Shown one piece after another: positions 1 to 5,993 of a DNA stretch of 8,706 nucleotides (the first letter of the stretch is position 1; each line of letters starts with the position of its first letter). Under the pieces are notes generated by a model. That model was not told where the DNA came from. It did not search any database and saw nothing but the letters and a program-made list of their open reading frames with translations. This DNA is from an uncultured Acidaminococcus sp. GTDB taxonomy: Bacteria; Bacillota_C; Negativicutes; Acidaminococcales; Acidaminococcaceae. Where the stretch lies: contig OMUE01000056.1 of assembly GCA_900314165.1 (NCBI GenBank), positions 1 to 8,706 of the forward strand. Direction: 5' to 3'. Made by a program: the position numbers and the translations under genes.

Positions 1-26
1 GAACCGCATCTCTGCGGTTCTTTTTT
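1..26. terminator. Intrinsic terminator hairpin beyond the GntP permease gene
   Basis: An 8-bp perfect stem (GAACCGCA at 1-8, TGCGGTTC at 13-20) with a TCTC loop is followed on the plus strand by six T (21-26). It begins 15 nt past the stop codon of the minus-strand permease. On the minus strand the stem is preceded by A6, and whatever follows it lies outside the window. The hairpin could therefore be a bidirectional terminator that ends the permease transcript, or could end a converging plus-strand gene to the left. The visible T-tract directly supports only the plus-strand reading. Confidence 0.75.
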
Positions 27-35
27 ATTGCAAAC

Positions 36-1439
36 TTACTTCACGATCATATAAATGATAAACACGTTAATAATGGCTGCAATGCCGGTGACCAAGGTAC
101 CCAAGGTCTGAGTCTTGTAACCGTCTTCCACTTCCATATCGCCAAAGTTCGTAACCACCCAGAAATAGGAGTCGTTAGCATGGGATACGGTCATAGCGCC
201 GGCGCCGATAGCGATAACGGTAACAGCAGCCAGAATCGGAGTCCCCAGTCCCAAGGTCCCCATCAGAGGTGCCATAATCCCTGCCGTCGTGGTAATGGCT
301 ACCGTAGAGGAACCTTGTGCGGTCTTCAGAATTGCGCTCAGCAGGAACGGGAAGAAGATGCCCAGAGAGGATAAGGTAGTAGAATTTTCCTTAATAAAGG
401 CCACCATGCTGGTGGAAGCAATGACCTTGCCCAGTACGCCGCCGGCAGCAGTGATGAACAGGATCGGGCCTGCTACCTTCAGGGTTTCGTTCGTAATTTC
501 ATAGAAGGCATCTTGTTTGTTTTCTACATTGCTGCCAAACAGCAGGATAATGCCCAGAATAACACCTACGCTGATAGCTACAATAGGAGTCCCCAGGAAT
601 TTCACGATGGCCACATTGTTGCCAGCCATGTTCAGGGCACTGGACAGAGCCATAAGGATAATAGGAATGATAATGGGGGCAAAGCTCATAAAAGCGCTGG
701 GCAGCTGGCCATAGCTCTTAATGAGTTCTTCATAGGATTGAGCAACTTCCGCTTCTCCTTCGGCAGCCTCTGCCTTTTCTTCCTTCGTCTGAACCTTCGT
801 CCCGATGTAATTGGCAAAAATGTAAGCTGCAATCATGGGCAGGATGGAAGCCGCAGCACCCATGGCAATGACCAGGATCAGGTTCGGTTCCAGTTTCATG
901 CCCTGATAAATGGTATTAGCAGCGGCAATAGGGCCAGGGGTAGGAGGAATGAAGCAGTGAGTAATGTACAGGCCCATGGACATAGCTACGGCCGTAGCCA
1001 CGCCGCTGGCATGGGTCCGTTTCACCAGTGCTTTGCGGATAGGGTTCAGGATAACGAAACCGGAGTCGCAGAATACGGGGATGGACACAATCCAACCCAT
1101 AATCAGGACTGCCAAAGACGTATTCTTCTTCCCTACAATCTTGACGACGCAGTCAGCCATCTTCAAGGCCGCACCGGTCTTTTCCAGCAGACTCCCTACG
1201 AGAGCCCCCATGATGATGACGATACCGATGCTGGTAAACGTCCCGGCAAAGCCGGCGCTGACCACATCAGCAATGCCCAAGGTCTTTCCTGTCTTTACCA
1301 GAGGAATACCGCCGATCAGGCCGAAGATCACAGAAATCCCCAGGATAGCCAGGAAAGGATGAATCTTAAATTTGGCAATGGCAACAATCATAATGATGAT
1401 AGCGAGAACAAAAACAATCATTAAAGGCAAACCTGTCAT
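36..1439 (-). CDS. GntP-family proton-coupled permease (gluconate or related organic acid)
   Basis: This is an integral membrane transporter of 467 residues, close to the usual 440-470 of the gluconate:H+ symporter (GntP) family. Family hallmarks seen are PVFCDSGFVIL (residues 121-131), HCFIPPTPGP (161-170), KTAQGSSTVAITTTAG (372-387) and SHANDSYFWVV (419-429). Hydrophobic segments fill most of the length. A Glu/Ala/Lys-rich hydrophilic stretch at about 215-245 probably forms the central cytoplasmic loop. The start is the ATG at 1437-1439, nine nt after GAAAGGAG (1449-1456); an upstream in-frame TTG (1446-1448) abuts the Shine-Dalgarno and cannot be the start. The gene stands alone 157 nt downstream of the Sel1 gene and has a candidate promoter. 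Family members carry gluconate, glycerate, D-serine and other hydroxy or keto acids. No catabolic gene is next to it, so the substrate cannot be named. Family assignment is firm; substrate is unknown. Confidence 0.93.
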   Translation of the reverse strand: MTGLPLMIVFVLAIIIMIVAIAKFKIHPFLAILGISVIFGLIGGIPLVKTGKTLGIADVVSAGFAGTFTSIGIVIIMGALVGSLLEKTGAALKMADCVVKIVGKKNTSLAVLIMGWIVSIPVFCDSGFVILNPIRKALVKRTHASGVATAVAMSMGLYITHCFIPPTPGPIAAANTIYQGMKLEPNLILVIAMGAAASILPMIAAYIFANYIGTKVQTKEEKAEAAEGEAEVAQSYEELIKSYGQLPSAFMSFAPIIIPIILMALSSALNMAGNNVAIVKFLGTPIVAISVGVILGIILLFGSNVENKQDAFYEITNETLKVAGPILFITAAGGVLGKVIASTSMVAFIKENSTTLSSLGIFFPFLLSAILKTAQGSSTVAITTTAGIMAPLMGTLGLGTPILAAVTVIAIGAGAMTVSHANDSYFWVVTNFGDMEVEDGYKTQTLGTLVTGIAAIINVFIIYMIVK

Positions 1440-1448
1440 GCCAACCAA

Positions 1449-1456
1449 CTCCTTTC
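1449..1456 (-). promoter_or_regulatory. Ribosome binding site of the GntP permease
   Basis: GAAAGGAG on the minus strand lies nine nt before the ATG at 1437-1439. It decides between that ATG and an in-frame TTG three codons upstream, which would sit directly against the site with no usable spacing. Confidence 0.8.
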
Positions 1457-1465
1457 AAGCTGTGT

Positions 1466-1532
1466 GTATTGTATAATGTATTCCGGCCTTTTTCAGTTAT
1501 CAGTATACTCTGTTTGTGTATTATTACAATAC
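1466..1532. promoter_or_regulatory. Inverted pair of operator-like sites around the GntP permease promoter
   Basis: GTATTGTA (1466-1473) recurs exactly as its inverse, TACAATAC (1525-1532), with centres 59 bp apart. The similarity extends beyond the octamer (GTATTGTATAAT against GTATTGTAATAAT, each read on its own strand). The upstream copy is part of a palindrome, GTATT-N5-AATAC (1518-1532), that covers the -35 box. The other copy lies in the leader between the -10 box and the ribosome binding site. This is a plausible layout for a dimeric repressor, but the region is AT-rich and no regulator gene is present. Confidence 0.35.
1502..1529 (-). promoter_or_regulatory. Candidate sigma-A-type promoter of the GntP permease
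   Basis: On the minus strand, TTGTAA (1524-1529) and TATACT (1502-1507) are separated by 16 bp, a fair match to TTGACA/TATAAT. Initiation near 1495 would give a leader of about 55 nt. No hairpin with a T-tract separates the Sel1 gene from this promoter, so some readthrough from upstream is possible. Assigned by eye only. Confidence 0.5.
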
Positions 1533-1596
1533 TTTTTAGGAGTTGTTTGTTTACTATACCAAATTTGAATATCTAGATGGGTAGTTATTTAATTTT

Positions 1597-2394
1597 TCAA
1601 GTATTTCCATTCTCCGGCATCTCTTCCCAGTGCTTCCTGGCAGCTTCTACCAACTGGTCCAGTTCTACGGAAGGCATCTCTATTTCTGCTAATTCCTCCG
1701 GATGTCTCCTGTAATAATCCCGGATGTCTTCCAGCCCATGCCAGATAGCTTCCATATTGTCCTTACCTTCTACTTCTGCCACACCCTGCAGCACAAGCTG
1801 GGCATAGCGCAGCAGGCAGGGCATATCGAAATCATCGGGGAACCCAGCCTCTGCATCATCCAAAGCCTTGCTATAACAAGCCAAAGCTTTGTCAAGATTC
1901 TGCTTTACCCCAAGGCCCTGCCGGTACATCTCTCCCAGGCGATACCAGGTACTGAGGGTATGGCTGCCATTCTGAATACTCCTTCCGGCTTTCATATAAT
2001 AAGCATGGGCTTTCTTATAGTTTTGGGTAACCCCATAGCCAAGATAGTACATATCCCCTATACATTCCCAAGCCACAAGGGCTCCGTCCTCTGCGGCAGA
2101 TTGGTACAGCTGTAAGGCCTTAACCCCATCCCTGGCTACAAATTTTCCCCTGGCATACACTTCTCCCAGCATAATCCGGGCCTCTGTTTGGCTATCCGGA
2201 TCCGAACAGCCCTGCTCCGCCAGAATGGTCAGATAGCGGACGTATTTTTCCCGAATATCCCCCGTCTCATCGTCTTCCGCATAGCCTTCCACAGCCATGA
2301 GATTAACTGCCTCCAGCATGGCATCCCTGTCGCCTGCTTCTGCCTTCTGCAGAATGGCATACAAATCATATTGTTTTTCAGGATTATATGGCAT
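1597..2394 (-). CDS. Sel1-like repeat (SLR) protein
   Basis: This 265-residue soluble protein has no signal peptide or membrane segment. It carries three tandem Sel1-like repeats of about 36 residues: about 70-105 (LGEVYARGKFVARDGVKALQ), 106-140 (IGDMYYLGYGVTQNYKKAHA) and 148-182 (LGEMYRQGLGVKQNLDKALA). Each shows the LGxxYxxGxGVxxxxxKAxxxY pattern of paired alpha-helices. The first about 65 residues and the last about 80 are helical-looking but less repeat-like, and the C-terminus is acidic. SLR proteins are usually protein-protein interaction scaffolds. The gene is third in a row after the AAA+ ATPase and VWA genes, 53 nt behind the latter, and so may act as adaptor or specificity factor for that pair; this role is inference. 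The start ATG follows GAGAGG (2401-2406) at six nt. Repeat identity is certain from the motifs; function is unknown. Confidence 0.88.
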   Translation of the reverse strand: MPYNPEKQYDLYAILQKAEAGDRDAMLEAVNLMAVEGYAEDDETGDIREKYVRYLTILAEQGCSDPDSQTEARIMLGEVYARGKFVARDGVKALQLYQSAAEDGALVAWECIGDMYYLGYGVTQNYKKAHAYYMKAGRSIQNGSHTLSTWYRLGEMYRQGLGVKQNLDKALACYSKALDDAEAGFPDDFDMPCLLRYAQLVLQGVAEVEGKDNMEAIWHGLEDIRDYYRRHPEELAEIEMPSVELDQLVEAARKHWEEMPENGNT

Positions 2395-2403
2395 TTCTTA
2401 CCT

Positions 2404-2433
2404 CTCTTCGCTCATACCTCTTCGCTCTTCGCT
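2404..2433. repeat. Three copies of a 9-bp repeat in the VWA-Sel1 gene gap
   Basis: CTCTTCGCT occurs at 2404-2412, 2418-2426 and 2425-2433; the last two overlap by two bases. On the coding (minus) strand it reads AGCGAAGAG, and the copy nearest the Sel1 gene runs into its Shine-Dalgarno (GAGAGG). This looks like local slippage or duplication of ribosome-binding-site sequence. The copies are exact; a function is not implied. Confidence 0.7.
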
Positions 2434-2447
2434 TTTATCCAAGCCTT

Positions 2448-4352
2448 TTACAGCAGCCTTGCAATGACGCCCAACAGCTGCCCTGTGAGCCTAGTCAGGT
2501 CGTTGCAACCGATCAGGTTCGGGTAGATTTCTTTCAGGCAGTCATAGCAGTCAAAGGAATCCTCTTCATCCAGGGATACCGCCACAATATCCGTTCCCCG
2601 CTTCATAATCTTCTTTACGGCATTAGCCGTATCCTTTGTAGAAACAGGAGGATAATACTCGTCATAGGCATGTTCCGGTACCCCATCGGACAGGACGATC
2701 AGGAGCTTATACTCATTAGAGGTCTGTTGGTGCAGATACCGTTCTGCCCAAAACAGGGCCAGGCCGTCACGGGTGTTGCCATAGGCATCCACCTGCATGA
2801 GGTTGTACTTTTCCTGATCCCGCCCGGCAAAATCCACCAGCACATTCATATCCACTTCTGGTTTGTCATAGGTGGCTCTGTGCTCCACGATGGCATGAGT
2901 CAGGCCCTGATCCTTCAACACTTCATGCAAAATGACCGATGCCTCCCGGGCCGCCTGCACTCTGGGACCGTACATAGAACCGGACCCGTCGATGAGCAGC
3001 AGGATGGCCATGTCCGGTACGTCCATGCCTTCCACCTGCCGGTACCAATAGCGTTTTTTCGGGTCTCCCAGCATCCGGGAAGAAATACCGCTGCCGAACA
3101 GGTACTTATCCTCCCGGCTGGGCACCTTAGCCCGCAGCAGCTGTACAAATCGGCTGTTATAAGAATGAATGTTGATTTTATATTTATGGAAGATGTTTTG
3201 ATAGGCTTTGCGGAGATTCATATCAATTTTTGGATGGTTTTCATTAATATGGATGTCCCTATGCAATGCAGAACAGTCATACTGGCTCCCTGTAAATTTC
3301 AGGAATTTTCCCGGATCCAGTACGATGAGCAGGGCAGCCTCCTTTTCCCGGGCGAATTTCTCCAGCTCCGCCATAAGCTGTTCCAAAGGTACCCCCTCGT
3401 CCCTGGGACTGCCATCCGAATTCGTAAACAAGTGGACGGTCACCACCTGAGTCCGGCCTTCATGGGATTCCCCGCCGGGGCTCGTATTCCCTTCATGGGT
3501 CTTAGGATCACTGAGCAGGTCATCCAGCTTCGTATGGGGAATATCCAACCCATCGTCCGGAATCAGGGGCAGGAGGATTTGGTAGATTTTCTGAGCGTAG
3601 GCATACCGTTCCTTGGGAGAAGGCGCCATCGTGCCCTGGAAAAACAGGTCTTTAGTCTTCTCCACATAGGGTTTTAATGCTTCAGAGGGCTCTCCCTGCT
3701 TCACCATAGGGTACAAGATCAGGGTCCCCATATAGTTCAGGTAGTCCAGAAGCAGGAGCATCTTTTCTATTTCCTGTTTTCTCTTTTCCGGGTCTTTCCA
3801 CTGCTGTTGTAGTTTTTCCGGCTCCATGATCTGGGTAGCAGTATCCGTATCCGGATGTGACGCAAACAGGTGATGGAGGCGGCCGAATTTCAGGAACAAT
3901 TCCATATTGTCATATACGCTGCAGCCCACGGACTCTATGTAGCAGTCCTCTATGATATTGGCAATCTGCCCCATGACTTTCTTTTTGTTCTTCGTATTGC
4001 ACTGGGGATCTTGGAACGCCGGCAGCGGAAAATCCGAGTACAGCAGGTGCAGGCACTCGTGGATGGTCTGAGACCGGGTCACAAGCCGCAGTACATTCCA
4101 GGGATCTGCAAACACCACAGTCGGCCAATTCAGGAACTTTCGAAGCTTCTCCAGTGCCGTAGTGTCGCAGAACAATTCGTCTGCTGCAGGATCCACCATT
4201 ATGTTCCGGCCGTCCGTACACGCTCCATTCCCATTAATGAAAAACAGCCTGACTCTTTCATTTTCTGCCAGAGTCTTGGCAAAATTTTCTTCCAGTTCCC
4301 GATTATATTCACACTGGAACTGATCCAGCAGTTTTCTCGCTTCTTTTTCCAT
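2448..4352 (-). CDS. VWA-domain protein with N-terminal HExxH motif, partner of the AAA+ ATPase
   Basis: This is a 634-residue soluble protein. The C-terminal von Willebrand factor A domain (about 445-634) has a complete metal-ion-dependent adhesion site: DGSGS (D455, S457, S459), T527 in GNTRDG, and D556 in VLSDG. The N-terminal part holds HECLH (98-102), a zinc-peptidase-type HExxH, followed by NIIEDCYIES (132-141). This resembles the metallopeptidase-like N-terminus plus VWA arrangement of DUF2201-type proteins and the NxxED helix of CobT/NorD-like proteins. A low-complexity Gly/Ser/His/Glu linker (about 284-300) separates the two halves. The gene starts 23 nt after the AAA+ ATPase gene, with AGGAGG (4358-4363) five nt before the ATG, so the two are almost surely co-transcribed. 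In RavA-ViaA, NorQ-NorD and CobS-CobT the VWA protein links the ATPase to a client through its metal site. No client is visible here. The VWA domain is certain; peptidase activity is speculative. Confidence 0.9.
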   Translation of the reverse strand: MEKEARKLLDQFQCEYNRELEENFAKTLAENERVRLFFINGNGACTDGRNIMVDPAADELFCDTTALEKLRKFLNWPTVVFADPWNVLRLVTRSQTIHECLHLLYSDFPLPAFQDPQCNTKNKKKVMGQIANIIEDCYIESVGCSVYDNMELFLKFGRLHHLFASHPDTDTATQIMEPEKLQQQWKDPEKRKQEIEKMLLLLDYLNYMGTLILYPMVKQGEPSEALKPYVEKTKDLFFQGTMAPSPKERYAYAQKIYQILLPLIPDDGLDIPHTKLDDLLSDPKTHEGNTSPGGESHEGRTQVVTVHLFTNSDGSPRDEGVPLEQLMAELEKFAREKEAALLIVLDPGKFLKFTGSQYDCSALHRDIHINENHPKIDMNLRKAYQNIFHKYKINIHSYNSRFVQLLRAKVPSREDKYLFGSGISSRMLGDPKKRYWYRQVEGMDVPDMAILLLIDGSGSMYGPRVQAAREASVILHEVLKDQGLTHAIVEHRATYDKPEVDMNVLVDFAGRDQEKYNLMQVDAYGNTRDGLALFWAERYLHQQTSNEYKLLIVLSDGVPEHAYDEYYPPVSTKDTANAVKKIMKRGTDIVAVSLDEEDSFDCYDCLKEIYPNLIGCNDLTRLTGQLLGVIARLL

Positions 4353-4375
4353 AGGGTCCTCCTAAAGGGTTCTCT

Positions 4376-5902
4376 TTATTTATGCCATTTGTACAGCATC
4401 AGGATGCCCCGGATGGTATTCTCCAGGGACCGGTCGCACTTGGCAATGGGCACGATTGTAGCCTCTGCAGCCTTCATATAGCCGTCGTATTTGGCCAATC
4501 TAGCCCAATTTTCCAGGTTCCGTGGGGAAATGACCACATCCAGCTCTTCTGCCTCGATTTTCTTTTTCAGTTTATGGTACACACCTAAAATCTTATCCAC
4601 AAAGGGCGTGCATTCCGGTACCCGTGCCTTCAGCATCCGGGCAATAGCCTCATCGCTGAGAGCTGCCACTTCTATAATTCCGTTGAACCGGTTGTACAGG
4701 GCCTGGTTCAGTTCCTTCGTTCCGAAATAGCCCAGGTTCATGGTAGCGAAAAAGCGAAAGTTCTTGTTCCGCCGGACTATATCCCCGTTGTCCAGACGCA
4801 CGAAGCCATTATCGTCCAACAGGGAATTCAGGAAGGCCAGATGCTGGGGCTTCGCAAAGTTGATTTCCTCAAAGACTACTGCGCCCCCTTCCTGGATGGC
4901 CTTCGTTACGTAGCTTTCTTTAAAGACAATCTTGTCGTCCTGGGGGATAAACTTGCCCAGCACGAATTCGTCCAGATTTTCCGTACAGTTAATCGTATCC
5001 AGAATGGGCAGCCCGATAGCCTGGGCTACCAGCTTGCAGGACATGGTCTTGCCCGTGCCCGCAGGCCCATGGAACAGGACAGCCAGCATATCTCCTGCAG
5101 CTACGGCGTTGCACACGCTCTGCAGGTTTTCCGGCATCACGAATTCCGCCGGGAGATGAGGAATATACGTTTTCTGCTCCTGGGTAAAGGCCTCACCGGG
5201 GAAAGGCACAATAGGCGCTTTGGCAGGTTTTCCCGTCTGCGCTTTATTTTCCCGGATAACCTGGTAGCTTTCCGAGCAGGAGTGCATGCCCTCCGTATCC
5301 ACGTCAGACAGATCCGTGTAATCCAAGGCAAAATCGTCCAGTTTATGGTTCTGGTAAAAGTCTTCGTGGATATTCACAAAGGTATCCGCAGCCGGCTGGT
5401 CCACAAAACCATCTACCAGGGTCCGGAAGTCCTGGTTCATCTCCATTTCCCGAGCCAGCAATACCATGAACACGGGAAGCAGCTTGTAGAACACCTGCAG
5501 TTTGTCCATGTCTCCAGGGAACCAGCGGCCATTCTGGTCATAGGCTCCTACAGCTACCTGCAGGCCATGTGCCCGGGCTCTGTATTCATACACAGAATCA
5601 GCCACGACCCCGTTGGTCCGGTATTCCTCAGGAACCTTTATTGCAAGGAACACCTCGTCCCGGTCGTCGCTCATATAGTAATCCCCCAGGGGCTCCCCTT
5701 TCAGAATGGACTGGAGCAGGGTTGTAAACAGGATTACAGCCTCCCCGATGGGCTGGCACAACGTCGTCGTACCTTTATAAGACTGGTTATCCGGATGCAC
5801 ATAATACTGGGTAGCATCTGACAGATGTTGGAATCCAAATCCTTTATAGATATCCGGTGAATTTTTCCGGACCACTTTATAAGCAGCTTTAAAGACTTTC
5901 AT
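4376..5902 (-). CDS. MoxR/CobS-like AAA+ ATPase with long N-terminal domain
   Basis: This 508-residue cytosolic protein has its AAA+ module in the C-terminal half: Walker A GPAGTGKT (279-286), Walker B-like AVVFEEIN (341-348), sensor 1 FFATMN (384-389, N389), candidate arginine finger R405 in ALYNRF, and sensor 2 region ISPRNLE (R461). The first acidic residue of Walker B is Glu (E345) instead of Asp, while the catalytic Glu (E346) is kept. The order and the EIN sequence fit the MoxR/CobS branch, whose members form hexameric rings and act with VWA proteins. The first about 245 residues match no domain I recognise, whereas typical MoxR proteins begin nearly at the AAA+ core. The start is the ATG at 5900-5902, eight nt after AAGGAAGG (5911-5918). 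The reading frame is open up to 6100, but that extension would run through the terminator and the 3' end of gltS. It heads a three-gene unit with the VWA and Sel1 genes. Confidence 0.9.
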   Translation of the reverse strand: MKVFKAAYKVVRKNSPDIYKGFGFQHLSDATQYYVHPDNQSYKGTTTLCQPIGEAVILFTTLLQSILKGEPLGDYYMSDDRDEVFLAIKVPEEYRTNGVVADSVYEYRARAHGLQVAVGAYDQNGRWFPGDMDKLQVFYKLLPVFMVLLAREMEMNQDFRTLVDGFVDQPAADTFVNIHEDFYQNHKLDDFALDYTDLSDVDTEGMHSCSESYQVIRENKAQTGKPAKAPIVPFPGEAFTQEQKTYIPHLPAEFVMPENLQSVCNAVAAGDMLAVLFHGPAGTGKTMSCKLVAQAIGLPILDTINCTENLDEFVLGKFIPQDDKIVFKESYVTKAIQEGGAVVFEEINFAKPQHLAFLNSLLDDNGFVRLDNGDIVRRNKNFRFFATMNLGYFGTKELNQALYNRFNGIIEVAALSDEAIARMLKARVPECTPFVDKILGVYHKLKKKIEAEELDVVISPRNLENWARLAKYDGYMKAAEATIVPIAKCDRSLENTIRGILMLYKWHK

Positions 5903-5910
5903 GGCTATGG

Positions 5911-5918
5911 CCTTCCTT
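5911..5918 (-). promoter_or_regulatory. Ribosome binding site of the AAA+ ATPase gene
   Basis: AAGGAAGG on the minus strand, eight nt before the ATG at 5900-5902. It fixes the start and rejects the 66-codon upstream extension of the same frame. Confidence 0.8.
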
Positions 5919-5938
5919 CGTGCGAGTAATCTGATAAT

Positions 5939-5967
5939 ATTATACAAATAAAAAAGAACTGTGAAAA
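5939..5967 (-). promoter_or_regulatory. Candidate promoter of the AAA+/VWA/Sel1 operon
   Basis: A perfect TATAAT (-10) lies at 5939-5944 on the minus strand. TTTTCA (5962-5967, four of six to the -35 consensus) sits 17 bp upstream, inside the stem and loop of the gltS terminator. Initiation near 5932 would give a leader of about 30 nt. The -10 box is strong by eye, the -35 weak. Confidence 0.5.
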
Positions 5968-5987
5968 TGTAAATTTCACAGTTCTTT
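5951..5987 (-). terminator. gltS: Intrinsic terminator of the ald-gltS operon
   Basis: A perfect 14-bp inverted repeat (5953-5966 with 5974-5987) encloses a 7-nt loop. On the minus strand the stem ends in T-rich sequence (TTTTTTATTTG across the end of the stem and beyond). It begins seven nt past the gltS stop codon. The stem is AT-rich at its ends with a CTGTG core. Its position and orientation make it the end of the gltS transcript. Confidence 0.88.
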
Positions 5988-5993
5988 ACTCTG

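Noticed and set aside
513..1424. 303-codon plus-strand open frame antisense to the GntP permease
   Set aside because: Same His/Gln/Asn/Asp-rich shadow composition opposite a hydrophobic transporter; no domain.
1571..1578. ATCTAGAT palindrome between the Sel1 and GntP genes, considered as part of a terminator
   Set aside because: The 8-bp palindrome has no loop and no following T-tract stem context. The gap 1440-1596 shows no convincing terminator for the Sel1 unit.
2388..3677. 429-codon plus-strand open frame antisense to the VWA gene
   Set aside because: The opposite strand encodes the MIDAS-bearing VWA protein; this translation has no recognisable family and is a shadow frame.
1597..5902. 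Reading the AAA+/VWA/Sel1 module as a cobaltochelatase (CobS-CobT) or as a phage-defence system
   Set aside because: No cobalamin genes or CobN are near, and no nuclease, toxin or other effector is encoded. The resemblance is at domain level only.
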